A stretch of DNA of 64,000 nucleotides from Paralichthys olivaceus (taxonomy: Eukaryota > Chordata > Actinopteri > Pleuronectiformes > Paralichthyidae): NCBI RefSeq assembly GCF_024713975.1, contig NC_091098.1:23596316-23660315 (forward strand), in the 5' to 3' direction. How positions within the stretch are numbered: the first letter of the stretch is position 1; each line of letters opens with the position of its first letter. The notes under the pieces were generated by a model. The model saw only the letters and a program-made list of their open reading frames with translations, did not search any database and was not told the DNA's origin. Of this stretch, positions 1-12,186 are shown in pieces. The translations under genes were made by a program, and so were the position numbers.

Positions 1-697
1 GAATTTCTTTTTCTGCAAGAAGAAACCACACAATTAACTGGTTTGGTCACTACTGTCATAACAATAACAGTGAGCACTGTTTACCTTTACTTTAACACCC
101 CATTAAGCATTAATGAGCCACGTAAATGACTGGCACATTTGAATAATACTTCACTCCAATTGTAACTGTATTACAGTTGTTTCGAACAGAGATTAAATCC
201 TAATATGTTGGTGATAAAGTTTAATAGCGTGGTTTAAACACAAACTATGTATGTTTCAGCCACTAGGGGTCTCTCAATCAAAACAATAACAAAAGATGTT
301 GGATGATGTCATGAAGTTGTGTGTTTAATGGGGATTGTTGTCTTCACCACCACGGTCATCATAGCAGGTAGATTTTTTTTAAGGTCTCCTTTCAAAATAA
401 ATCAGATCCGATGATTAAATACAATAAAAACCAAAATTTGAGAAGTTGTGGGTTCAAAATTTGTGTTTCTCGTTCTAATTCTCCGTTATCATGTTAAAAT
501 ATAAAGTTAAAAAAGGCAATTATCTAAAAGGTGCGTCACATGATGAAAATTCACTTTCGATTGACACTTGAAAAGGAGACGATGAGTCAAATGAAATGAC
601 TGATTTATCCTTAAATTGCAAGAAACCTTTGGGATAACGTGAGTACACAACTCAGCTAAATGTATATGTACACTTCCACTGGGACGTGGAGTCTGAC

Positions 698-3600
698 CTG
701 GTTCTGGCTTGGCAACAAAAGAACCCATCCTCCGCCTCAGGTTCGGCCTGCTCTCGCCAGGTTCTCCTGGTTCAGTCTTCACACACACGGCCTGATTAAG
801 AATGAGTGAGACGTTAAACTGAAACTGAAAACTACTAAAGCCACGATAAGAGTGGAACGTCTGTCCTGCTGGATACGGGACAGTTCTAATCACCCACCTC
901 ACACTTCATGCGCTTGGCTCTGCGAGCGCTGGGGCACATGTTGGGCGTCTGGGCAGTTGGCCTCTGAGCCTGGTCCTGCAGCTTGAGCTCCTTGGTGTCC
1001 AGACTCTCCCGGCTTCCTGTGCTCTCCACTGACGGGACGGGCTTCTGAACACACTGAGGGGAAATGATACAACAGTTAAAACCACTGTCAAATAAAAACC
1101 TTTTGTGTGCCTAACTGAAAATACCTGTACGCTGAAAGGCAGCGATAAGTAAGATATGAAAAGAATGTGACATAGAGCCTCAAACATAAATACACCAACA
1201 CATCCAGAACAGAAGTAACTGTTTAGAACTGTCAGTGAGAGTGTACTACAGCCAACATTTTAAAATGGGTGTAAGTATATATGACATGATTATTACCTCG
1301 GTCTGTCAGTGATAATAAAATAAACTGAACAACCCTATGTGACAGTTATGAGGAAGTATCAGCAACTACCAAATGTTCAAAGAATGGAGACAACAGTCGG
1401 TATCAATATAGTTTGAGCAGTAAAAGGGGCCATAAGAAGGATGTGGTTAGTTACAGTTTGTAACATGCTGAACTAGAAGAAGGAAGATGTGCAGGTAGTG
1501 AATATCACACGTTCAGAAGTTACCTCTGAGTTTGTAGTGTAATTATTTAGAGAAGCAACTGACAAGGGTCAGAGAAAACTTAATATCTCCTACAATATTT
1601 TAACTAATACATAACTAATACATAATGCTGCACTGTGTTTTTAACGTTACTCCCAGGTTACATGTTAAATGTTGACTGACTTGTGGAGGGAAACTTCACA
1701 TGTTTGCTCTGAACTTTAAGTTGTGAGAAGAGCTGTAAATGTAAATATAACACCACTATGCTGAGAAGAACCCAGCCACAGATAAACATGCATTTTTTGT
1801 TAGCCGAGTGGCTTCTTAACCATGACACAAACATACTGTACCTCGTCAAGTTCAGGATCAGCCTCCAAACGCATCAGTTTGGAAGCTGCCTCTGGTGCCT
1901 GAGGCAAGAGAGAGCTTGAGTAATTAAACAATTTAGAGTGACCTGTGTAAGAGGTCACACAGCTCCAATTCACAGACCTTGGATAAACTCTCTTGCAAGA
2001 TATCATGAAATATGAGGATGTGGAAGCTACTTAGTGACACAACTAGACTCCAAATGACAAATTCACACTCAGTATATTAGTCAGAAAATAGCCTCGACTT
2101 GAAAACATACAGAAAGATCCAAATCTCCAGATAAAACATAGATATAAGCTGTAGTTTAACACAAAACATGCGTTTCCTAATAATGCATTTTTCTACATTT
2201 GTCTTCAAATCTTTAATTGTACTATTGGCTTCCAGTTCAAATGGAAACACAAATATCAAACATACTACATTTGGAATTAAACTTAAAATCCATTATTAGG
2301 TTTGTTTGTTTACAGGTGAGCACCTATGACAGAATCTTTTTGTGTGCGCTATGAGGAACAGGATATGCTCTTATATTGACTTGTGTCCAACTCACCAGCA
2401 GGTTTGCTCCGCTCTGAAAGAGATTGTAGGGATAGAGGATTTTCTCATAATGCCCTCGCAGGTGTGAGCCGACAGCTTTGCCAGGGGCGAAGCCCATTTG
2501 TACTGCAATCTTGGTCCATTGCCTGTCCTGACAGACGATGTCAAAACCACCCTCATCTGCCACCAGCTGAAATGACAGCAAGTTACGTTAATGTTATGAG
2601 TTGTTTGATTGCATTTAAAAATATATATATATGAAAATAATGGGCAGCGATGTCAATTATCAACCTTGTTTAGCTTATACAGATCCAAAATCTTCCTCTC
2701 CACGTGAGGAATCTTCAGGGCACATCCCTGCAAATCCCAGAATTTGGCAATCTGGTCCAAGAAGTTGAGCTTAACTCTGGTTTGAGCCTAGAACAATATA
2801 AAAAACATTCACACCAGTCAGGTACAAATTAAGTCAATTAGAGGCAATTTAAGGTATTCAAGGAAAACCTAGATAAATATAACATGAAAAGACAAATATT
2901 TATCTAAGAACAAAGGGTTATGTGACCTATTGTTCAAAATAAATGCAGATTAAATTTAATATTCTCAAAAGTCTGAATTAAGTAATTTATCTTTTGTTAT
3001 ATAAAAAAATCTTAAGGCATTAATAACATTACTGGTCTTTGTTCTACAACTGCTATGATCAGTGTGGCCTTCAGAGAAAGACAAATTAAATCTACAAACA
3101 CACAAACGAAGACAGTCAAATAATTACTGGTAAAACCTGACCAACGTAACTAACCTCAAGTTCATTAAGCCTCTGGATGCGAGGAACAAAGTGAAGTCTG
3201 TCCACATCACAGGCAAATGGAGGCTGCCAACCCTAAACAGAAATACACACAATGGCACATGAAGGTCATCACAACATTAAGAAGAGATAGTGCGACTATT
3301 GTTTTTATTCTTCACTGCATGTTTCTCAAAGCATGGATTCAAAATGTCATTCATTTTCAGCCTGTGGCTCTTAATCATCAATCAATATTTGTGTCAATAC
3401 CACACGTGATCTAGCGTGAACAACAACAAAACCCAATTATTCAAGCAGCAGACCCCCAAATTCTTGGTTTAAGTCGGGAGCCCACATCCCCCACTGACAC
3501 ACAAAATGGCCAGATGGAAGACTCACTCACCAGCCCTGCTTACCACAAAGCCAACATGGAGGACAACACCCTGCAACACAGGCTCACACATGAACACACA

Positions 3601-3852
3601 CACACTCATCTTCCGTGATCATGACCTGCAACCTCACTGTGCTGTTGTGTAATAAAGCGAGTTAACGCACAACTTTCAGGGAGTCTCGACTTGTTATTTA
3701 GCAGCAGCGGGATCTTGGTGAATGGATAACTGTGTGTTACTGTCATTTATTTGTGACGAGGGTCATTTATTTCCACATTAAAAGGGGGAGGATGGAGATA
3801 AAGACACGCTGCTGCAGCTGTGCGTGAGAAAATGCACGTTTCAAGTGATGGA

Positions 3853-3888
<36 letters not shown>

Positions 3889-4560
3889 TGACCCAACTGC
3901 ACCATGATGCTCCTCCACTAATAATCCATAATTAACCTCCCGGGGACATTTAGGGGCAAAAACATGGAGGAAAGCAGATTAAACATGAACATTAAAAAGC
4001 TCGTGTTGTTATCAGTTCATCTTCTACGCAGCTCGATGGCTTCCGCATCGCCTCCCGTGTCAAAGCCGTGTGGCTGAACTGTGACAGGTTGAGCCGCTAG
4101 CTGTGAGTTAGCGTCGCGGCTAAAAGTGGCTCGACCACCGGGAGCACCGGGGCTTTGTTGACACGCGGTCGAACGGTCCGGTTCCGACGCGCCGCTGCGT
4201 CGCTGCGCCGCTGCCCGCCGAGATTTCGAGCGCACCGGGGGCGGCCCGGCGCGACGTGTATTCATCGCGGAGCAGAGCTAGCTTAGCCGTGGCAGCACAA
4301 AGAATGAGCATCCGCCATGTTGGAGAGTCCCTTTAAATCCCCGGGTCCATCTACGGCTAATCCAGCATCCGCGTCGCCGTTTCTCGGCTCTTTTCTCTCG
4401 CACTCACCGGAGGCGGCCGGACTTTGCAGATGCCCGTTTTCTCCGCGATGGGACGGATCTTGTTGATGAAGGCGAAGGGGTCAGCGAATTCCTCCCAGCT
4501 GGGCTCGAAGACCGGGCACTCCGGAGGAGGCTGGAACTCGTCCGGCCGAGGCTGGCTCAT
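698..4560 (-). CDS. kdm5b: Lysine-specific histone demethylase 5B, 5' part (JmjN and ARID exons)
   Basis: KDM5B removes methyl groups from H3K4me3/me2 in the nucleus as a 2-oxoglutarate/iron dioxygenase. Seven coding exons assemble in phase, each with GT-AG borders: 4408-4560, 3155-3232, 2665-2787, 2396-2566, 1842-1898, 898-1053 and 698-791 (last donor, GTCAGA, is weak). The start is the first ATG in frame, residues [10 protein letters not shown]. The JmjN domain (about residues 15-56, with [17 protein letters not shown]) is followed by the ARID DNA-binding domain (about 78-172; motifs [23 protein letters not shown] and [13 protein letters not shown]). A basic stretch SARRAKRMK and NLRRRMGS follow, as in human KDM5[12 protein letters not shown] favours 5B over 5A (GYLPGKGTGS). 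The PHD and JmjC catalytic exons lie beyond the left edge. Positions 1-690 look like intron. Which teleost copy (kdm5ba or kdm5bb) cannot be told. Family call is sure; the border of exon 7 is not. Confidence 0.93.
3854..3886. repeat. (CA)n microsatellite in kdm5b intron 1
   Basis: An uninterrupted run of about 16 CA units lies between coding exons 1 and 2 of kdm5b. Confidence 0.95.
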
Positions 4561-4860
4561 CGTCTCGGGCTGACCCGCCGGAGGAGGCTCGGACGGGACG
4601 GATCGCCGCGTCCAGCACCGCGACAAAAACAACAGCAACACGGGGGGGGGAGAGGCGTCGAGGTGTAGCGGGTCACCCGGAGCGTCTCTGGCGGGGCTGG
4701 AGCCTCGTTGTTTCGGCGTCAGACTCGGTTGCGGTCGGTCGACATCAACACACACACACACACACTCACTCACACACACATCCACGCACAGTGAGGAGAA
4801 TGTTCCAAGGCAGTGAGCACGTCCGCCCAAAAAACTAGACACCGCTCAGTCCTGTGTGAT
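4050..4860 (-). promoter_or_regulatory. CpG-rich promoter / exon 1 region of kdm5b
   Basis: The stretch is clearly richer in G, C and CpG than the AT-rich surroundings and spans the first coding exon, its 5' leader and the start of intron 1. No TATA box is obvious, which fits a CpG-island housekeeping promoter. A short CA run near 4750-4780 lies in the presumed leader. The frame stays open upstream of the kdm5b ATG to about 4842 but contains no earlier ATG, so that part is read as untranslated. The transcription start is not visible. Confidence 0.45.
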
Positions 4861-6590
4861 TGATCGGTTTGCTGCACGTTCAGCGTCGAATCCTCTTATT
4901 GATGAGTAATTACACAGTCACACGTCGGTTCTGCTGGTGAACAAGCTGTGCTGTGTATTTTCCACGACATCACATTATGACATTTAAACATGTATGGCTG
5001 TAAATGTAAGACTCAGGCTCGGGGGCCCCTAGAAAGACAACTGCATATCTGTCCCTTATTTATTTCCATCTGTAGCTCATTGGTTTTTATTTGTGTGTGT
5101 TTCTGTTTATTTCCTTCTTTGTCTCTGGGTGAGTTCTTGATTCACATACGTCTCTTGCACAAGTTTGCTTTGGTTTCTTGTATTTCTGAGTTTTTTTTTT
5201 TTTCTTATATGTAAGAAAGTTTTGAATGTTTAACAATCATGTATATCAATATTTAATTGTATTCTGGGATACTCATTTGTTGCAAATATATATGTATATG
5301 TGTGATAATACAGTAATATAACAAACGTCATTCTCAAATGGTTTATTCTGGATGGTGAATGTTTTCATTTAAGTAGCCTGCATTTTGATGATGGTACTTT
5401 GGTAGTTTTTCTTTTGTTAAAACAAAACTGTGACAGAAAATGTCTTCATTATGTTTTCAGTAAGTTCCTGTTCTTCTTCTGCATCAGTTTAAATCTTTAT
5501 ATGAGACGATTCATGCAACCGGACACTTCATCCCTCGTCTAAACTAAAGTGCATCTTAAAGTAAATACCATCACAGGTCATGTTATTCATATTTAATAAA
5601 CTGTGAACTAGTTCTTCTCTTTGTACACAGTCTTGTGTTGTTGCTTGCGGCGGATGGATATGTTCAGGTGACACCTTCACGGCCGCCGGGACTTGTTGTC
5701 TAAGTAGTGAGTGTGTGTGCAGGTTTGAAAACAGAAGCTGCAGCTCCGAGACAATGAGGACGAGACACAGGAGGAGACTTCACCTGAGGATGAAAACCAG
5801 GAGAGGGCCTGGAGTCATGAGCTCTCTCTATCTCTCATCAACACCATCAGAAGCAGGGAGGTGTCTGATCAGATTCAGATTTATTTAGCTGCAGGGCATT
5901 GGACCATGTACACAGAGGGGGGAGCATCACATGGAGAGACTGAAGCAACTGAGGTTGAATAAACCAAAGTCCTCCAAGATGCTCGGAACGATCCACCTTC
6001 CAAATGTGTTGCCTGGAAAATGTGTTTGCTGCAGTCTGCATGAGGTGAAGACTGTGGTTCAGGGGGTGGAGCGAGTCGTCCATGGATGAGAGGATGGATG
6101 GAAGGTTGGGTGGATGGATAGATGAATGGATGGAAGGTTGGGTGTATGGATAGATGAATGGATGGAAGGTTGGGTGTATGGATGATGGATGGATGAGTGG
6201 ATAGATGGGTGGATGAAGAGATGTGTTTTAAAGTAAGCTCTATAAGTAATAAGCTCTATAAGCTCTTTATATGCTATACACAACACAACACAACACACCA
6301 CAACAACCAAATCTGAAATCTGTCCACATAGAGCTCTATTGATCCTAAACATATATATGTCACTTTGTAGATAACCTCAAACATTGAGGATCAAATATTA
6401 ACAAAACACAAGGTTCCAGTTTGAGTTTTTGAAGATTTTACCTCATTATTTTATCAAAAGTCTAAATTAGCTGGTTTGTGTTTCCGTTCATCTGAAGGTA
6501 ATTGAACATGTTTGTCTTTATCATACAGCAGAGAGGCAGACAGGAAACGTGAAGAGAGCGAGAGTGCGAGAGAGAGAACACAGCTCTACA
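4861..6590. other. Intergenic stretch between kdm5b and the alpha-tubulin gene
   Basis: The sequence is AT-rich with scattered short runs of T and TA. No conserved protein or RNA gene was recognised in six frames. The only distinct structure is the GGAT-type minisatellite at 6070-6222, listed separately. Confidence 0.6.
6070..6222. repeat. GGAT/TGGA-type minisatellite
   Basis: Tetranucleotide-based repeat with a higher-order pattern: a block of about 32 bases containing GAATGGATGGAAGGTTGGGT recurs three times, flanked by simpler GGAT copies. It lies downstream of the alpha-tubulin gene. Confidence 0.9.
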
Positions 6591-6596
6591 TTTAAT
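6591..6596 (-). terminator. Candidate poly(A) signal of the alpha-tubulin gene
   Basis: ATTAAA on the minus strand lies about 165 bases after the stop codon. It is the closest recognised hexamer seen. Assignment rests on position only. Confidence 0.4.
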
Positions 6597-6761
6597 GTAG
6601 ACATTGTGGTTATGTGGTATCATCGTAGGCCACTAGACCGTCGAGTCTCTAACACGTTTCACATGTTTGTAAAGAGTCTTCCTCTAAAGCTGACATTTTA
6701 AAAACAGGGCAGAAGATTCACGATATAAAATATTGACAGTGCAGGATAAAATCAACACGGC

Positions 6762-9700
6762 TCAGTATTCTTGGTCCATGTCGTCGTTTTCAGAATCAAG
6801 GTCCGCTTCACCCAGCTCCTTGTAATCCTTCTCCAGACAGGCCAGGTCCTCTCTGGCCTCTAAAAACTCCCCCTCCTCCATGCCCTCACCCACATACCAG
6901 TGGACGAATGCACGCTTGGCGAACATGAGATCGAACTTGTGGTCAAGTCGAGACCAGGCCTCCGCGATGGCAGTGGTGTTGCTCAGCATGCACACGGCTC
7001 TCTGGACTTTGGCCAGGTCTCCACCAGGAACTGCAGTCGGAGGTTGGTAGTTAATGCCGACCTGTTGAAATAAAGAGAGTGATCAGAAGGATAAAGAAGC
7101 TGTGATTAAAACATTCACTTTCTGTGGCGAAGCATATTGCAGCATTGCTTCCCCATCAAGTTCAACTTTGACTCGCAATACTGGCTTTGCATTCGTGTTG
7201 ATCTTTCACAGTGATACTCACCTTGAAACCAGTGGGGCACCAATTGACAAACTGAACGGATCTTCTGGTTTTTACACTTGCGATGGCCGTGTTAACATCC
7301 TTGGGGACGACATCGCCTCGGTACAGCAGGCAGCAGGCCATGTACTTTCCACGACGAGGATCACACTTGACCATCTGATTGGTCGGCTCGAAGCAGGCGT
7401 TCGTGATCTCGGACACGCTCAGCTGCTCGTGGTTCGCCTTCTCAGCAGAGATTATGGGCGAGTAGGTAACCAGGGGGAAGTGGATTCGTGGAAATGGCAC
7501 CAGGTTGGTCTGGAACTCCATGAGATCGACATTAAGGGCGCCATCGAAACGAAGAGAGGCGGTGATGGAGGAAACAATCTGACCAATCAATCTGTTGAGG
7601 TTGATGTAGCCAGGACTGTCGATCTCCATGTTGCGGCGACATATGTCGTAGATGGCCTCGTTGTCCACCATGAAGGCGCAGTCGGAGTGCTCTAAGGTGG
7701 TGTGGGTGGTCAGGATGGCATTGTAGGGCTCCACCACAGCTGTAGAAATCTGGGGAGCTGGGTAGACGGCAAACTCCAACTTTGATTTCTTGCCGTAGTC
7801 GACAGACAGACGCTCCATCAGCAGCGAGGTGAAGCCGGAGCCGGTGCCGCCTCCGAAGCTGTGGAAGACGAGGAACCCCTGCAGGCCGGAGCACTGGTCC
7901 GTCTGATGAGAAGAAACACAGAAAGTCTCCATTGACTTCAAGTGGTTAGAAATGATCCTTTTATGAAAGATGTATTAACCTAATGAGAATTATCATCTTA
8001 TAATCAAGATCACCCAAAGAGAACCCTTTTAAATTCGGCACAAAAGTTAACTTGGACTCAGTATCAAACTGAACTTGTTATCATCACAAACCATTTTACG
8101 AATGCGCTGCATGACGTCATCGATGATTTCTTTCCCGACAGTGTAATGACCACGAGCGTAGTTGTTGGCTGCGTCTTCCTTTCCAGAGATCAGCTGCTCA
8201 GGGTGGAACAGATTTCTGTACTTTCCTACTCGCACTTCATCTGAAATCAAAGATGGTGTTCACAAACGTCAGTGAGATGAACGGCCGCTTGGTTTAACTT
8301 GACTTCATTTTACAAAAGTAAACATCCAATGATTTTAAAGGTTAAGCCATAAAAATCTATATTTTTGAACACTTAATATTAACGACCTAATTCACAGTAT
8401 GATGTACTTGATAATCCTGTACTATGTTTTGTCAGGCTCCATACACGGAGGGCTTCACTGAAACAATATTTATAATACAGTCATATTTAACCATATTTAT
8501 TTTTCGTTGTACAAATCGAAGGTACATATTGTAAAATGGCTTTCACCGAGCCACAATCAATGAATCACTCATTCAGGTATTAACTTGCTATTTATTCAAC
8601 ACACCTCTGTAATTGTTTGCCACATTGAAATAAAATGGAAATGAGCCACCAATGCACTTGTTGCCTGGAAACCAGTGGCTTGGATCACATGAGCAGTTAC
8701 TGAGCCTGCATGAGCCGTGAGGACGGAGACGCTTTAACAATAGATTCACACAACCACACACGCAGGAGGAAGGGATGGTGATAAAAGGCAGAGATAAGCA
8801 GAATAAAAACAAACACGAGCGCTCACCAACCACTGTGGGCTCCAGGTCGACAAAGACGGCTCGTGGAACATGACGCCCGAAACTGCCAGGGTTGAAGAAA
8901 GTGTTGAATTGTTCTTCTCCGGAGTTCGGTTCTGCAGGACCCTCCAGGGGGACGCCATCAGGACTGATGCCGTGCTCCAGGCAGAAGAGCTCCCAGCAGG
9001 CGTTTCCTGTCTGAACACCTGCCTGGCCCACGTGGATGGAGATGCACTCTCTCTGTGCACAAGTGATGGAGGCAGAAGTTAAGATGAAGGTCACAACAGT
9101 CTTAAAGGCACAAAGTACGTCAGTAAAACCAACATAATGGGGTTTTTCATTGTGGACACACAAAAAATAATGATTTATTTGCAAGGACAGACAACAAGGA
9201 GGCTTTCTACAATATATTTCTGCATTTGTGATATCACGTGTATGGAAATCCTGTCTTTTCCCACATGGAAGATTTAAACGTTTGGTTTATTTAATTGGTT
9301 CATAGGTTGGAAATGTAGGCGTGTGAAACATGAAGTTCAAGATGCTCGAATTGAAAAAGTCACATTTTGTTGGAAAACTTCAAAAATGTAAAAAAATTAC
9401 ACTAAAATTTAAATAGAAACATTTTAAGCAGAATGGAATCAGCCAGAAATTAAGTTTTTGAAGACATGTAGGAAATTAAATGAATAAATTCAGACAGATG
9501 GTTTTCAAAGTACAATATTTGATTTCATTATTATAGTGATGTTGTAATTATTGTATATTTGTCAAACATTCTAATTATTATGCTCTTTGTGGGGGGGCTT
9601 CCATAAATCTGCTCAATATGCAATGCAAATACAAAGTCTGATGATAAACTGCACTGTGATTGATTTTTCTAATCGCTAAGTGTCAACATAAGTCAATAAC

Positions 9701-10213
9701 AGGACGGGCTCGTTTCATCACTTTACTGTAGCGTTTTCCAAGTTCTCTCAACAATCGTGTTTCAACAAGTTGAGAATTTCAGCTTTTGTTCTCGCTGGAG
9801 GGAGAACGTCCCCCAAGATGATTTTTTGCTGTTGAGTGACATTTGTATAATATGGGTGGATTAAAGTTTGGAACATGACAGCTTCCAAAAACTCTGGAAA
9901 CTCTTGAGAGCCTTTTTAAATGCAGAGCAGTTTAAGATTTAATATGAGGCTAATGATAAAGCTTTGAGCTCCACTTGTTGGTGGTCTGAAATAAACAGCC
10001 TGTCAGTGATTGTAAACTCATAAAACTGGAACAGACTAATAGCCTGTAGGGACATTATTTAACTTTAAGATTCAAGATTTGCATGTTTACACAATCAGCA
10101 GCTCCTTTAACATCAGATACATCCCGTCGAGTCTTGAGAAAGTTTTGTAGATGGATAAAATCCAAAATTTCAGAAAATGCTAAATGCATAATTTAATAAT
10201 AACATCTTACCAT
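6762..10213 (-). CDS. tubal3: Divergent alpha-tubulin (tubulin alpha-like 3 type)
   Basis: Alpha-tubulin pairs with beta-tubulin to form microtubules. Five exons assemble to 452 aa: 10211-10213 (ATG only), 8827-9052, 8092-8240, 7222-7902 and 6762-7061. A first exon coding just for Met, followed by REC at exon 2, is the standard alpha-tubulin gene layout and yields the N-terminal MREC autoregulation motif. The GTP-binding motif GGGTGSG and the catalytic Glu in [13 protein letters not shown] are present. Compared with common alpha chains, the 34-48 loop is replaced by [15 protein letters not shown], so the acetylated Lys40 is absent (residue 40 is Pro). The tail is [13 protein letters not shown], shorter in Glu than usual but still ending in Tyr, so it could be detyrosinated. 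The exon 3 donor is an unusual GTTTGT. The divergence and lack of Lys40 suggest a tubal3-like gene; the exact orthologue is inferred. Confidence 0.92.
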
Positions 10214-10370
10214 GATGCTCCAGATGATGAAAGCTGTTTTAGATATGTGAAGTTTAGCGTGTGTCAGCCAGGCTCCGGACAGACATGTAATTCCTGTGCA
10301 GTGTCCCGGGACGAGTGAAGTGTGTCTCAGTCAACACAGAGCTGCTCTGTTCCTCCTGCTGCCAGGCGCC

Positions 10371-10377
10371 CTTTATA
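10371..10377 (-). promoter_or_regulatory. TATA box of the alpha-tubulin gene
   Basis: TATAAAG on the minus strand lies about 160 bases upstream of the ATG exon, predicting transcription start near 10340. The ATG is followed directly by the GTAAGA donor, which supports this as the first exon. Confidence 0.6.
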
Positions 10378-10379
10378 CC

Positions 10380-12060
10380 TGCAGACAGTGACGAGGCTGT
10401 TTCAAGCTTCAGACGACTGAAGAGGGTGAAGGCAGATGGAGGGAGGGAGGGAGGGAGGGAGGGAAGATGGATTTTCTCTCACATGAAGCAAGTTACATTT
10501 AAAATGTTGGTTGACTCCGTTGTTTGCCTGCTGATTGATGCCAGATCTTTTAACACCAAACTTTATTTTCAAGTTTTCAACTTTCAATGTGTGATAATGT
10601 TGTTTTTATCTTAAGTTTGTATTTTAGTCAATATTTAAAATCTTTGAGTTTCAGTGAAAAGTGCTATTCAAATAAAAAACACAGGTGTAATCAAATCTGA
10701 TTCCATTCAGCAGGAAAAGATTTTGTACTTTCAGCTGTTTTTTGTCTCCACCGACGTCTGAGGGAAACATCCGAGTCTTTAGCTGCTAATCGCTTCACAA
10801 ACGTCATCAGCTAGTTTCCAACTGTGTCGTTCTGTTGTCAGAGACACGTTGAACTGAAAGTCAGTTAAACTGCAGATTCAGATTACAACAATCTGTTAAT
10901 CACAAGTGTTTGTTTCACATTCTTGTTGATGAATATTGAACAGCCAGTTACGTAAAGTACAGCTGATTGTAAGTGTTGGGACAAATTAAAAGTTGGATGA
11001 CGGAGCCAGATGAAGAGTTAAGTTCAGCGCTAGAGAGACAGTAATGAAAGAGCCGATACAGATATTTCGCAAAATGATTAACTTTATTTAAAAAAGACTT
11101 CATTGGAGAATGAAAGCAGTAATTTGCTGACATGTGGACATTCAGTTTTTACTGATGTTAAAATGAACATATTAAGTTATATAGTGATTAAAAATGCATC
11201 CAGCCCGAACATGGCTGGAAGGTTCCTCATGTTTGCTCTGTGGATTTGGAAGCAAAGGAGGATTTTTCTTACCAGTGACACCACTGACTCTGCAGAAGAC
11301 GTGTGAAGCCAGTTTACAGCGATTTGTCCTGCTGCGTCAGATGAGTTTAGATGTACCACAGATAAAACGCATTTGTTTCTCAGTGTTTATTCACTTCCCA
11401 GGTAACAGTGATGTCAAGACTACATGGACCTGTCCGAGTTCATAAGCTGAGTAAAAAAAGAAAACACAAATCACATGCACTTCATACTGTGATTTTTCAG
11501 TTGTGCCAAACAGAGGGACAAAATAATCAACTGGTACAATTCAGTCATTTTCTAAAACAATATTCATCTCTAAATATATATTCTGAGAGCGACAATAAGT
11601 AATAAACCTTTAGTAATAAAGTGATTTGAATCTAAAAGCACTGTTTACAGGTAGAATTACAAAAAGAGTTGAATTATCGACCCATTCATGACCTTGAGCA
11701 CGCGTGAGGATGAGCCAATGCACTGTCGCGGAAGTCTAATGTGAGGCAACATGAATGTTCACGGTTTGATGGAGGCCAAAGTCGTAAGGCAAATAGCAGC
11801 AGCTGGAGTCTAACTGTGCTCCAACGTCTTATGTGTTTCTTGTGATGAGTAGAAATATATTGCACTTTGAAGACAGACTGAAAAAATAATCTCACAGGTT
11901 AAGACGAGAACCACCGATGAGTGTCATGCAAGTGGCGATGGGCTCCTCTGAGGCCTCTTTTCAGGTGAAGTCGACCACGGCGAAGGTGAAGCTCTGTTGC
12001 ACAATCCAACTAGTGAAGGGATAACTGTTCAGTGGAGGCGGAGTCCCAAACTGTTGCTCT
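10380..12060. other. Intergenic stretch between alpha-tubulin and klhl12
   Basis: No gene was recognised. A short (GGGA)n run lies at about 10438-10464. The right part may include distal 3' UTR of klhl12. The small open frames here show no family resemblance. Confidence 0.55.
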
Positions 12061-12062
12061 TC

Positions 12063-12068
12063 TTTATT
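12063..12068 (-). terminator. Candidate poly(A) signal of klhl12
   Basis: AATAAA on the minus strand lies about 120 bases after the klhl12 stop codon. A longer 3' UTR using a later signal is possible. Confidence 0.45.
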
Positions 12069-12186
12069 TGTTTACTGGCGAACAAGCGTCTCCCTTTGTG
12101 GCTCTGTTTTAGTGGCATTTTAGCAAAGTCTAGCTGCCCGTCCTCCCGCCTGCTTTTCCTCTTGTGGCTCTTGTCCTAAGCAAAGA

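Noticed and set aside
4561-4842. Extension of kdm5b upstream of MSQPRP
   Set aside because: The frame is open but has no ATG, and the sequence does not resemble KDM5 N-termini.
7102-7695. 197-codon plus-strand frame over the alpha-tubulin gene
   Set aside because: Antisense shadow of tubulin exon 4, which has strongly constrained codons.
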